This document shows positions 45,550 through 53,786 of a stretch of 64,000 nt of DNA, one piece after another (position 1 is the stretch's first letter; every line of letters starts with the position of its first letter). The DNA is from VRUE01 sp963727465 (GTDB lineage: Bacteria; Actinomycetota; Thermoleophilia; Solirubrobacterales; 70-9): the NCBI GenBank assembly GCA_963727465.1, contig CAVSGL010000003.1, positions 481,827-545,826 on the forward strand. The letters run 5' to 3'. The notes beneath the pieces are model-generated. The model saw nothing but the letters and a program-made list of their open reading frames with translations. It was not told the DNA's origin and ran no database searches. The translations under genes and the position numbers were made by a program.

Positions 45550-46435
45550 GCGCGCCATCACGCGCCACACCGGCCGGACGCGCCTACCTCGATCTGCGCA
45601 ACAAGGCACGCCACGACCATCGCCCGGTGGACGAGTTGTTGCAGCTCTACGTTCTGGAGGGGTTCCTGGCCTGGCTGGCGGTATCCGGCCGTGCCGACCA
45701 GTTCGTGCTCAAGGGCGGCGTCCTGCTCGCCGCTTTCGGCGAGCGTCGCCCGACCCGCGACGTGGACCTCCAAGCGCAAGTCCTCGACAACGACGCCGAG
45801 GTCGTCCGCGCGGCGGTCTGCGAAATCGCCGCCAGCGCCCTGGACGACGGGGTCACATTCGACGTGGAGGCGGCGACCGCAGAGGTCATCCGCAACGAGG
45901 AGTCCTACGCGGGCGTGCGAGTGACGATGGGCGCACAGCTCGCCACCGCTCGTCCTCACTTCCACGTCGATGTGAACGTCGGCGACCCGATCACGCCTGC
46001 GCCCACCAGTGTGCGCGTTCCTCGTCTCCTCGGCGGCGTACTCACTGTGCGCGGCTACCCGCTGGCGATGGTCCACGCCGAGAAGATCGTGACCGCCGTC
46101 GCCAGGGGCACCGGAGCACGCGCTGGAGGGACTTCGCCGACGTGTACCTGCTCGCGCGACGCCATGCCGTCGACGGGGCCGAGCTGGTCTCCTCGATCCG
46201 CGACGTGGGTCGGCACCGCCAGGTCCAGGTCCTGCCGCTCGCTCAGGTCCTTGACGGCTACGGCGAGATCGGCCAGCAGCGCTGGGCCGCGTGGCGAAGG
46301 CGGCAGAGGCTCGAAGACCGCCTCCCCGAGAGCTTCAGCGAGGTCGTGGCCGCGGTCATCGACTTCGCCGATCCCGCCATCAGCGGAGATGCCAAGGGGC
46401 GCATGTGGGACCCGGCGAATGGCGCGTGGTCATGA
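45546..46435 (+). pseudogene. abiEii: AbiEii nucleotidyltransferase toxin, frameshifted
   Basis: About 295 residues once corrected. The catalytic part is FVLKGGVLLAAFGERRPTRD followed by VDLQ (GG and DxD). At about 46112 one base seems missing; the frame resumes as RWRDFADVYLLARRHAVDG and ends at 46435. The frameshift lies after the catalytic motifs but before the conserved C-terminal KxxR-type region, so the product would be inactive or altered. A sequencing error is an alternative. The paired antitoxin is intact. Confidence 0.75.
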
Positions 46436-46508
46436 GGTGGGATGCCTCGCTCGGCCGGGCTCGCCTGACTGTGGCTTGCGGTGTGCCTCGACCCGATCCT
46501 GGCTTCGT

Positions 46509-46720
46509 TCTGCCACTCGGATTCCTCGAGTGGCAGAAGGCCAGGTCAATCGCTGCATATTGCGGCATGTCCGGCGGGCATTCGACCGCTGTATTTGGCA
46601 TCGGTAAGCCCCACAAAATTCCTGCAAATCTAGGTTTTCTGTTTTCTGCCGGAGTTGGCGTCGCCCAGCGACAGCGAATGGTAAGGAAGGGGTCACGAGT
46701 TCGAGTCTCGTTCCGGGCTT
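46509..46720 (+). repeat. Island 2 right end with attachment core
   Basis: 212 bp matching 41123-41328. It has the same 12-bp hairpin (46509-46539), GCATATTGCGGCAT-type sequence and the 43-bp core identical to tRNA-Thr (46678-46720). Confidence 0.82.
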
Positions 46721-46721
46721 A

Positions 46722-46865
46722 GCGACGATCCGAGTCGCCGCGTCGCGCACGCTGGTCGGCTTCAAGCGTCTCGCCGGCCGACCCGGAGACCGCGTCGACC
46801 TCGAAAAGCTCGAACGCGCCAATGGCGACCTCCCCGAAGACGAGATTCCCGGTCTCGACAGCTGA
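46722..46865 (+). pseudogene. C-terminal remnant of a nucleotidyltransferase toxin
   Basis: 47 codons: LVGFKRLAGRPGDRVDLEKL, ending DEIPGLDS with a stop. The pattern matches the C-terminus of MenT/AbiEii-like nucleotidyltransferases such as the one at 25462-25962. It begins exactly at the island 2 boundary, so the rest was lost by island insertion or deletion. Confidence 0.55.
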
Positions 46866-47121
46866 GCTTCGAGCAGTACAGGGGAGGGAATCCACCGCTC
46901 AGCCCTTGATGGGGGGTGCAGGAGACCGCCCCCGAAAACTCGCCCAGCTCTGGCTGCATTCGTAGCGGAGGTCCGGGCGCCTCGCGCCGGATGGCCACCT
47001 CGACATCGAGGATCTTGTCGAATGGCAGGAGGGACTCCCCACGATCTCGGCCGCCACACCCACTCTGCCCCGATGCCCGCCTCCGGCGTGAGCCTGCCCC
47101 CGGCGATGGTCCTACGCGGTC
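46866..47121. other. Gap with possible gene debris
   Basis: No intact gene. A short frame reading APDGHLDIEDLVEWQEGLPT near 46985-47050 looks like protein debris, with a stop codon just upstream. Nothing else is clear. Confidence 0.3.
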
Positions 47122-48261
47122 CTACGAATCGAGGGCGTGCTGCGCGTTCGCGATCCGGCGCGCCTCCTCGAGCCCGACGCGGGGGATGAGGATGAGCTGG
47201 GTCGCCTCGGCGGCGACCGCCGGCAGCTCCTGCTCCCTGCCGGCGTCGAGCAGCCGGCCGACCAGCAGAGCGATGCCGCCCGTGCCCGCGTCCTCGGCGA
47301 CGTTCGGCGCAGTCGCGGCGCCGGGATCGAGCTCCGGACTCGAACGCAGCAGCGCGGCGAGGCAGGCGACCATGCGGCGGTGCTGCGCCTGGCCCGCCTC
47401 GCCGCGCGCGAGCGCCTCGCAGGTCAGCGACCGCCCCGCGCCCGGGTTCTCGGCGGCGAAGGCGAAGGCCGCGCGCACGCCGGCCGCGACCCGCTGCGGC
47501 CACTCGTCCGGCCCGGCGCAGGCCGACTCGATCCGCGCCCGCAGCTCGGCGAACGCCCGCTCGAAGCGGGCCGCGGCGAGCGTCAGCCGCTTCGCCTTCC
47601 AGCTGCCGACGTAGGGGGAGAGGACGAACTCGGTCAGCGCCGGCGCCAGCGCGGGCAGGGACCGGACCGACCCCGAACGCACCCGGTTGCTGAGGACGCC
47701 GACCACTCCGCCGATCAGCGCCGCCTCGATTCCGGGCGGCGGAGGCGCGGCGGATCCGCCCGCCCGCCGGCCGCGGGCCAGGAGGGGCGCGAACCGCGCG
47801 CTCAGCAGCTCCTGGCAGTAGCCCATCCGCGGCCCCGCCGACAGCGGGTCGCCGAGCAGCAGCATCGCCTCGCGCGGGCGCTCCGCGAGCGCCTCGACGG
47901 CCGTGGCCATGCCGGCGGCCACCTGACGCGCCCAGTCCCCCTCGCCGGCCGCGGCGGCGCCGACCCGCGAGGTGAGCCAGGCGAGCGCGTCGGCGTGGAT
48001 CGCGACGAAGGCGTCCTCTTTGCCGGCGAAGTGGCGGTAGAAGACGCTGCGGGAGATGCCGGAGAGGTCGACCAGGCGCTGCACGGTGGTGCCGTGGTAG
48101 CCGCGCTCGGGGAGCGACTCCGCCCAGGCCGCGGCGAGCCGCCGCCGCACCTCCTCGCCGCTCGCCGGCCGCCGCCGCCCGCGCCGCGCCTCCACCCCCT
48201 CGGGTCGCCGCTCCGCGGGTGCGGAGGGGGGAAGAGCCGGGTGTCGCGCCGCGTTCGCCAT
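47122..48261 (-). CDS. TetR-family regulator with two ligand domains
   Basis: 379 residues, about twice the usual length. The HTH is at about 50-80 (TTVQRLVDLSGISRSVFYRH). Two TetR C-terminal-like domains follow; the first ends LTEFVLSPYVGSWKAKRLTL near residue 235, a motif shared with the TetR proteins at 48327 and 50522. A second domain (PQRVAAGVRAAFAFAAENPG) follows. Ligand unknown. Confidence 0.8.
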   Translation of the reverse strand: MANAARHPALPPSAPAERRPEGVEARRGRRRPASGEEVRRRLAAAWAESLPERGYHGTTVQRLVDLSGISRSVFYRHFAGKEDAFVAIHADALAWLTSRVGAAAAGEGDWARQVAAGMATAVEALAERPREAMLLLGDPLSAGPRMGYCQELLSARFAPLLARGRRAGGSAAPPPPGIEAALIGGVVGVLSNRVRSGSVRSLPALAPALTEFVLSPYVGSWKAKRLTLAAARFERAFAELRARIESACAGPDEWPQRVAAGVRAAFAFAAENPGAGRSLTCEALARGEAGQAQHRRMVACLAALLRSSPELDPGAATAPNVAEDAGTGGIALLVGRLLDAGREQELPAVAAEATQLILIPRVGLEEARRIANAQHALDS

Positions 48262-48326
48262 CGCCCCTGCCGGTAGGCGAGGGCAATTATAAACCCGCTT
48301 ATCTCAATTCGGCACGAACCGGGTCG

Positions 48327-48956
48327 CTACGCGACCGCGCGCAGGTGGCGGTGGCGGCCGGCGCCGGCCGCGAGCCGCTGCGCCTCGCCGACGCCGAGGA
48401 AGGGCACGGCGAGCATGTAGACGACCTCGGGCGCGAGCCGGGCCAGCCCGCCGGCCTCGCCGGCGACGATCCGGCGGACGACCAGGGCCTCGGCGCCCGC
48501 CATCGCGCCGCGGGCGGCGCTCGCGGGGATCCCATCGGCCGCGTGCTCGCGGCCGCGCTCGAGGAAGGCGAGCAGGTCGGCTCGGGCGGACTCGACGGGC
48601 GCGGCCGCGTGACCGGCGACGACGGGCGCCTCGATCAGCGCCACGTGCGCCAGCGTCGGCCGGCTGGCGAGGAAGCGCAGCAGCGCCGCGGCGCCGTCGC
48701 GCAGGTTCGCCGCCCAGGTCCGCGTCGGCGAGGTCGCCTCGCCGACCGCCCGCAGCGCCTGCTCGACCGCCGCCTCGACGGTCGCCGCCAGGCATTCCTC
48801 CCTGCCGGCGAAGAGACCGTCGAAGGAGGCGCGCGAGACGCCGCCGGCCTCGCAGACGTCATCGACGCTGGTCGCCTCGAACCCCTTGGCCGCACAGCGC
48901 TCGGCCATCCCGACGAGGATCCATTCACGCTCGGAGTGGGAGGTCACCGGCTCCAT
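48327..48956 (-). CDS. TetR-family regulator
   Basis: 209 residues from ATG 48956. The HTH is ATSVDDVCEAGGVSRASFDG near residue 28. The C-terminal domain contains LAPEVVYMLAVPFLGVGEA. TACAAT lies 14 bp upstream of the start with a weak TTGAAA before it. The upstream reading frame to 49211 is not supported. Faces away from the gene at 49165, so it may share that regulatory region. Confidence 0.8.
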   Translation of the reverse strand: MEPVTSHSEREWILVGMAERCAAKGFEATSVDDVCEAGGVSRASFDGLFAGREECLAATVEAAVEQALRAVGEATSPTRTWAANLRDGAAALLRFLASRPTLAHVALIEAPVVAGHAAAPVESARADLLAFLERGREHAADGIPASAARGAMAGAEALVVRRIVAGEAGGLARLAPEVVYMLAVPFLGVGEAQRLAAGAGRHRHLRAVA

Positions 48957-49164
48957 GACTCGGAAACGCGATTGTACACCCCTGGGCGAGGTTTCAAGAC
49001 ACATCCGTACCGGTTTAACAAAAGGCGCTCCCGGGCTCGACCGCCCCCGCCCGAACTTTCCCGCCGCCCCTCCATGTACCGTCCATGCCAACAAAACAAC
49101 GCGGCCCCCGGCGGCGCTCACAACGCCAACCGAGGGCCTGACCACAAGGAGGACAAGACTCCCC

Positions 49165-49509
49165 ATGGCTGTCGCTAACCCTACGGCCGACGCGCACGCC
49201 GTCGCCCTCACCGTCCCGCCCGCCGACGAGCGCTTCCTGCGCCGCCTCTTCGAGATGGCGCTTGGAGGCGTCCGCGACGAGCTCGACCACTACCCGGCCG
49301 GCATGCCCGCGCCCACCCACCTGCACCGCGAAGAGCAGATCTACGAGCGCCTGCTGGCGGCGCTCGGCGGCGAGCCGCTCGCTCCCGACGGCGCCACGCG
49401 CCAGCTCCTGCGCGAGCTGACCGAGATGAACGACCGCGAGAACGAGCACGCCCGCGCCGTCGCCGAGCACGACGCCCTGCTCGCCCTGCGCGGGCAGCTC
49501 GGCGGTTAG
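49165..49509 (+). CDS. Small helical protein of unknown function
   Basis: 114 residues: MAVANPTADAHAVALTVPPA, then a helical segment with many charged residues ending LLALRGQLGG. AGGAGG lies 12 nt upstream, somewhat far. No family recognised. No membrane segment or signal. Confidence 0.6.
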   Translation: MAVANPTADAHAVALTVPPADERFLRRLFEMALGGVRDELDHYPAGMPAPTHLHREEQIYERLLAALGGEPLAPDGATRQLLRELTEMNDRENEHARAVAEHDALLALRGQLGG

Positions 49510-49521
49510 CATCGGGTGCAG

Positions 49522-49956
49522 ATGGCTGCTCCCCTGAAGACGCGGTCCGAGTGGCTGGCCGCCAATCCGCCCCCCGGCGAGCGTCTGACCGAGACGCTCG
49601 CCGGCGTCGCGGACCGCGTCCGGGCCGGCGAGGACTTCCGTCACGCCGCGCGCGAGTTCCTCGACGAGTTCTCCCTGCGCGGCGACGACGGCACGCGCGC
49701 GAGCGCGATTCGCGAGCGGCCCCGGCCGAGCGGCGACGCGCGCTACGACGCCTACCTCGGCGCCCTCGCCGAGCACCTCGCCCTGGCGCACGGCCTCGAG
49801 CGCCCCGCCTGGTCGACCGAGCCGGAGCGCTTCCTCGACCGCTTCTGGTTCGTCAGCGAGGTCCCCGGCTTCCGCGCGGTATCGATCTCCCAGGCGCCGG
49901 CCGCGTTCCGCCGCCGCGGCGTCTTCGTCCCCGAGCGCTCCCTGCACCGGGTCTGA
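49522..49956 (+). CDS. Putative antitoxin partner of DUF6036 nucleotidyltransferase
   Basis: 144 residues: TRSEWLAANPPPGERLTETL, later RFLDRFWFVSEVPGFRAVSI. Ends 3 nt before the GTG of the nucleotidyltransferase gene, so the two are coupled. Genes with the RFWF..PGFR pattern typically precede DUF6036 genes. Antitoxin role is inferred from that arrangement. Confidence 0.55.
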   Translation: MAAPLKTRSEWLAANPPPGERLTETLAGVADRVRAGEDFRHAAREFLDEFSLRGDDGTRASAIRERPRPSGDARYDAYLGALAEHLALAHGLERPAWSTEPERFLDRFWFVSEVPGFRAVSISQAPAAFRRRGVFVPERSLHRV

Positions 49957-49959
49957 GCC

Positions 49960-50466
49960 GTGGACCGCGCGGAGATCGTCGCTGCGCTGACCGATCTGGC
50001 GGCGGAGCTTCAGCTTCGCGGCGCCAGCGCCGACATGTACGTGGTCGGCGGCGCGGCGATCGCGCTTGCCTACGACGAGCGCCGGGCGACGCGTGACATC
50101 GACGCCGTCTTCGAGCCCAAGAATGTGGTCTACGACGCCGCCGCCGCCGTCGCCGCCGCGCGCGACCTGCCCGCCGGCTGGCTCAACGACGCCGTCAAGG
50201 GCTTCCTGGCCGGTGACGACCCGGATGCCGTTCCCGTGCTCGACCTTCCCGGTCTCCGTTGCCTGACCGCGTCACCGCGAATCCTGCTGGCGCTCAAGGT
50301 CCTGGCTCACAGGGTGGGCGAGGACGAGGATGACGTGCGGCTGCTGGCGGCCGCGCTCGGCCTCGAGCGGGCCGGCGAGGTGCTGGAGGTCGCCGAGCGG
50401 ACCTTCGGCGACCGGCTCGATCCGGCGGCCCGCTTTTTCGTCGAAGAGATCTTCGGCGAGAGTTAG
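49960..50466 (+). CDS. DUF6036-type nucleotidyltransferase
   Basis: 168 residues from GTG 49960. MYVVGGAAIALAYDERRATR followed by DIDAVF gives the GG and DxD signature of the polymerase-beta-like nucleotidyltransferase fold; ILLALKVLAHRVGEDEDDVR is the usual C-terminal helix. Related to AbiEii/MenT toxins. Probably the toxin of a two-gene module with the preceding gene. Intact. Confidence 0.75.
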   Translation: MDRAEIVAALTDLAAELQLRGASADMYVVGGAAIALAYDERRATRDIDAVFEPKNVVYDAAAAVAAARDLPAGWLNDAVKGFLAGDDPDAVPVLDLPGLRCLTASPRILLALKVLAHRVGEDEDDVRLLAAALGLERAGEVLEVAERTFGDRLDPAARFFVEEIFGES

Positions 50467-50502
50467 AAGGCCGCCGCACCGTGCTGAGACAGCGACGTTT
50501 AT

Positions 50503-50524
50503 CATTCCCGCAAGGGCGGGAATG
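50503..50524. repeat. Perfect hairpin over a start codon
   Basis: CATTCCCGC-AAGG-GCGGGAATG, a 9-bp perfect stem. Its last three bases are the ATG of the HTH-less TetR gene, so the hairpin could sequester the start, or be a repeat at a deletion joint. Confidence 0.6.
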
Positions 50525-51022
50525 GAGGGGAGAACGCAGCCAGACGATTTTGCCGCCGCGTTCGAGACTGCCTTCGCCCGCCTCCAGGTGCTGCTCGAGA
50601 TGGCCTGCGCCGGAGAGGGCTCCTGGGCCGAGCGGGCGACCGTCGCGGTGCGCCGGGCGCTGGAGCTCGCCGCCGCCGACCCCGAGGCGGCCGACGTGCT
50701 CACCAACGGGGCGCTGGCGCAGGGCGCCGACGGCGCCACGCGCTACGAGCGCCTGATGAGCTACATCGCCGGCCTGCTCCACGCCGGCCGCGCCGAGAGC
50801 CCGCACGGCGACGAGCTGCCGCCGAGCACAGAGCGCTCGATCGCGGGCGGCGTCGCCGCGATCGTCGCCAACCGGGTCGAGCGCGGCGGCGAGGCCGCGC
50901 TGCTCGAGCTCACCCCGGAGGTCGTCCAGTTCGTGCTCGCGCCGTACCTTGGAACCCCTGAGGCGAAGCGCCGGGCCGAAGCCGCCGCGGCCGACTGGCC
51001 GCCTGGCCAGCCCGGGCGATAG
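50522..51022 (+). CDS. TetR-type ligand domain without HTH
   Basis: 166 residues. The sequence FAAAFETAFARLQVLLEMAC to LTPEVVQFVLAPYLGTPEAK matches the C-terminal domains of the two TetR proteins at 47122-48956, but no DNA-binding HTH precedes it. It is either a truncated regulator or a stand-alone ligand-binding protein. It is followed by the acyl-CoA dehydrogenase after 10 bp, so it may be cotranscribed. Confidence 0.55.
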   Translation: MEGRTQPDDFAAAFETAFARLQVLLEMACAGEGSWAERATVAVRRALELAAADPEAADVLTNGALAQGADGATRYERLMSYIAGLLHAGRAESPHGDELPPSTERSIAGGVAAIVANRVERGGEAALLELTPEVVQFVLAPYLGTPEAKRRAEAAAADWPPGQPGR

Positions 51023-51032
51023 CCTCCCGCTC

Positions 51033-52175
51033 GTGGACTTCTCCCTGACCAGCGAGCAGGAGGACTTCGCCGCGGCGATCCGCGACTTCTGCTCGCGCGA
51101 GTGCGGCACGGCGGAGCAGCGCGAGCAGCTCACCGACGGCTACGAGCTGCACCACAACTTCGACCTCTACAGGAAGATGGCCGAGCTCGGCTGGCTCGGG
51201 GTGACGATCCCCGAGGAATACGGCGGCTCGGGCGGCTCGATGCTCGACGCCTGCCTGTTCATGGAGGAGACCTCGCGCGGGCTGGCGCCGATCGGCGGCT
51301 ACGCGACGACGCTGATCGTCGCCGGCGCGACGCAGCGCTTCGGCACCGAGCAGCAGAAGCGGGAGATCCTCGGCGGGATCGCCGGCGGCGCGGTCGAGGC
51401 GATCGCGATGACCGAGCCCGAGGCCGGCTCCGACGTCGGCTCGCTGACCACCTCGGCCGAGCGGGTGAACGGCGGCTTCGTCCTCAACGGGCAGAAGGTC
51501 TTCATCTCCAACGCCCACATCGCCGACCACATCCTCGTCGTCTGCCGCACGACCAAGGGCGAGAACAAGCACGAGGGACTCTCGATGATCTGGCTGCCGC
51601 GCGAGACGAAGGGCCTGGAGATCGTCCCGATCGAGACGATGGGCGGCACCGAGACCAACACGCTCTACCTGAGCGACGTCGAGGCGCCCGAGGACGCGCT
51701 GCTCGGCGAGGTCGACCAGGCGTGGACCCAGCTGATGGCCGGGCTCAACGTCGAGCGCCTGATCCTCGCCGCGACGATGCTGGGGATCGGCCAGCGCGCC
51801 TTCGACGACGCCCTCGCCTACGTCAAGGAGCGCAGGCAGTTCGGCCGCCCGATCGGCTCCTTCCAGGCGCTCCAGCACCGCCTCGCCGACATGGCGACCG
51901 AGCTCGAATCGGCCCGCCTGATGACCCGCTGGGTCGCGACCCTGACCGACGAGGACCCCGGCCGCATGCTGCCGCGCGAGGCCTCGATGGTGAAGCTGCA
52001 CGTGACCGAGGTCGCCAAACGGATCGCGGTCGAGGGGATGCAGCTGATGGGCGGCTACGGCTACTCCTCCGAGTACGACATGGAGCGGCTCGTCCGCGCG
52101 ACGATGGTCTCCACCATCTACGGCGGCACCTCCGAGATCCAGCGCACGATCATCGCCAAAACGCTTGGCCTGTAG
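51033..52175 (+). CDS. Acyl-CoA dehydrogenase
   Basis: 380 residues from GTG 51033 (MDFSLTSEQEDF). FAD/substrate motifs include AMTEPEAGSDVG near residue 130 and FISNAHIADHILV; the C-terminal signature is QLMGGYGYSSEYDMERLVRA followed by YGGTSEIQR. Family members oxidise acyl-CoAs to enoyl-CoAs with electrons passed to ETF. Substrate unclear. TetR genes next to it suggest fatty-acid or acyl-CoA-responsive control. Confidence 0.9.
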   Translation: MDFSLTSEQEDFAAAIRDFCSRECGTAEQREQLTDGYELHHNFDLYRKMAELGWLGVTIPEEYGGSGGSMLDACLFMEETSRGLAPIGGYATTLIVAGATQRFGTEQQKREILGGIAGGAVEAIAMTEPEAGSDVGSLTTSAERVNGGFVLNGQKVFISNAHIADHILVVCRTTKGENKHEGLSMIWLPRETKGLEIVPIETMGGTETNTLYLSDVEAPEDALLGEVDQAWTQLMAGLNVERLILAATMLGIGQRAFDDALAYVKERRQFGRPIGSFQALQHRLADMATELESARLMTRWVATLTDEDPGRMLPREASMVKLHVTEVAKRIAVEGMQLMGGYGYSSEYDMERLVRATMVSTIYGGTSEIQRTIIAKTLGL

Positions 52176-52183
52176 CTCGGCCC

Positions 52184-52220
52184 GGGCGCGTTTCTGACGC
52201 ATAGCGTCAAGAAGGCGCCC
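52184..52220. repeat. Palindromic repeat family C, copy 2 (37 bp)
   Basis: Identical in layout to 4392-4428, with two or so base differences. It begins 9 bp after the acyl-CoA dehydrogenase stop and supplies the stop codon of the DUF559 pseudogene on the minus strand. Confidence 0.88.
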
Positions 52221-52891
52221 GAGCCCGCTCTATGGACGCCCGGAGGATCGCAACGACCTCGGTCGATTCGTGGAAAACCTGGCGATGGGAGAGGTGAATG
52301 ACTTCGTAGCCGAGTCCATGCAGCCTCAGGTCCCGTGCACGGTCGTTCTCGAAGGCCATGCGACCGCGGTGGGCCGAGTAGCCGTCGGTTTCCACGACCA
52401 GCCTCTGTTCCACCCAGCAGAAGTCGACGGTCATCGCGCTGATCCGCATGTTCACCAGCGGCTTTGGCAGGTGGTGGCGGCGGCAGAGCCAGAGGAAGCG
52501 ACGCTCCAGCTCGCTGCGGGTGCCGTCGGAAACGATCTTCGGGCCGGTCGGCAGGCCGAGGAAGTCGGCCTGGCGGATCGCGCGTCGCAACTCGCGCCCC
52601 GGGACGGTGCGACGGAGGTCCGCGAGGGTGCGGGCCGATGACGTGACCGGGATCCCGCGTCGAATGGTTTTCTCGTGCGCCTCCAGCGATCCGGCCCCGG
52701 TCGTCGCTCGGCGCAATATGGCCAACGGCATAGACGCCGCGGTGCAGCCTGTGAAGCCGGCCCGCGCGGACACGGCGCGTCACCGCGGCATCGGTGAGGC
52801 CCGCGGCACGCAGTTGCTCGATCGAGACGGCGCCGTGCTGGCGACGCGCGATATCCGCCACCGCAGCATCTGGGGCGCTTTCTTCACGCAT
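52207..52891 (-). pseudogene. AbiEi-like/DUF559 protein, internally deleted
   Basis: The N-terminal HTH part (VADIARRQHGAVSIEQLRAA, GRLHRLHRGVYAVGH) is in one frame and the DUF559 part (ISAMTVDFCWVEQRLVVETD) in another, with most of the middle domain missing. It is a decayed relative of the gene at 11595-12578. The ATG (52891) lies in family C copy 3 and the stop (52207) in copy 2, so the pseudogene is flanked by the repeat at both ends. Confidence 0.75.
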
Positions 52892-52909
52892 ACCGTCAAC
52901 AAGGCGCCC
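52873..52909. repeat. Palindromic repeat family C, copy 3 (37 bp)
   Basis: Outer arms GGGCGC/GCGCCC as in the other copies; the inner arms have diverged. Its internal ATG gives MREESAP on the minus strand, the same position and phase as MRQKRA in the binding-protein copy. From 52910 to 53059 there is only the rpmG upstream region. Confidence 0.85.
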
Positions 52910-53059
52910 CGCCCATCGATCTCTCCCCCCTTCGCGTCGAGGAACCGCCCAGCGAGCGAGGAATCCCGAGCGGGCGCGGAGCGCTATCCTTCGGTCCAGC
53001 CTCGCGCCTCGGCCCGGGGTTTTCTCTTGTAACGGCGTCGTTCGGCAACGAGGAGAAGC

Positions 53060-53224
53060 ATGGCTCGCGGAGATGTCCGCATTGCGGTGACGCTGGCTTG
53101 CGAAGACTGCAAGCGGCGCAATTATCAGACCAACAAGTCGCGGCGAAACTCGCCGGACCGGATCGAGATGCGCAAGTACTGCCGCTGGTGCGGCCACCAC
53201 ACGGCGCACAAGGAGACCCGGTAA
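53060..53224 (+). CDS. rpmG: 50S ribosomal protein L33
   Basis: 54 residues. CEDCKRRNYQTNKSRRNSPD then YCRWCGHHTAH carries two CxxC pairs, so this is the zinc-binding form of L33. GAGGAG lies 5 nt before the ATG. It starts the rpmG-secE-nusG ribosomal/polymerase cluster. The frame was too short for a simple length cutoff. TATCCT near 52985 could be the -10 of its promoter. Confidence 0.93.
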   Translation: MARGDVRIAVTLACEDCKRRNYQTNKSRRNSPDRIEMRKYCRWCGHHTAHKETR

Positions 53225-53230
53225 CGGCTC

Positions 53231-53755
53231 ATGGCCAAATCGCGCGCACAGCGCAAGGCCGAGCGGCGGGCCCGCGAAGCCGAGGAACAGCGCTCCGGCG
53301 GTAACGGCCGCAAGTCCGACTCGCGCGCCCAGCACGACACCCAGGTCGGCATCTCCGGCGACGTCGCCGAGGTCGAGGCGGTCGAGGCGGGGATCGGCGC
53401 CGGCGCCTCCGAAGCCGACCTGGAGACGCCGGACGCCCCCAAGGGCCGGGCCCAGCGCCGCGCCGAGGCGAAGGCGGCCAAGCAGGCCGAGAAGCGCCAG
53501 CGCGACGAGGAAAAGCGCCGCGAGCGCGAGCAGGTCGCCAAGCGCCAGAAACAGGCGCAGGCGGAGAAGCGCCAGCGCGGCGGCGTCATCGGCTTCCTCG
53601 TCTCCTGCTGGGCCGAGCTGCGCAAAGTCCAGTGGCCGAACCGCGAAACCCTCGTGCAGGCGACCGCCGTGACGATCATCTTCGTCGCCGTCGCCGCCGC
53701 CTACCTCGGCGCCCTCGACAGCGCCTTCAGCTTCCTCATCAAGCAGATCCTCTAG
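53231..53755 (+). CDS. secE: Preprotein translocase subunit SecE, N-terminally extended
   Basis: 174 residues. The last 60 residues (GFLVSCWAELRKVQWPNRET, then a TM helix IIFVAVAAAYLGALDSAFSF) are canonical SecE, the clamp of the SecYEG channel. The first 110 residues are highly charged with repeated RAQRRAE/AKRQ motifs and predicted coiled coil, longer than usual. It starts 6 nt after rpmG. Confidence 0.93.
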   Translation: MAKSRAQRKAERRAREAEEQRSGGNGRKSDSRAQHDTQVGISGDVAEVEAVEAGIGAGASEADLETPDAPKGRAQRRAEAKAAKQAEKRQRDEEKRREREQVAKRQKQAQAEKRQRGGVIGFLVSCWAELRKVQWPNRETLVQATAVTIIFVAVAAAYLGALDSAFSFLIKQIL

Positions 53756-53786
53756 CGGGATCCCGAAAAGACAGGACCTCCTCCAG

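Larger units (their letters stand above)
41329..46720. mobile_element. Genomic island 2 at tRNA-Thr (about 5.4 kb)
   Basis: Lies between direct repeats 41286-41328 and 46678-46720. A decayed integrase sits at its left end beside the attachment core, the expected place. Cargo: Phd/HicB-HicA-like module, SEC-C protein, chimeric remnants copied from island 1-type sequence, and an AbiE module. Confidence 0.75.
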
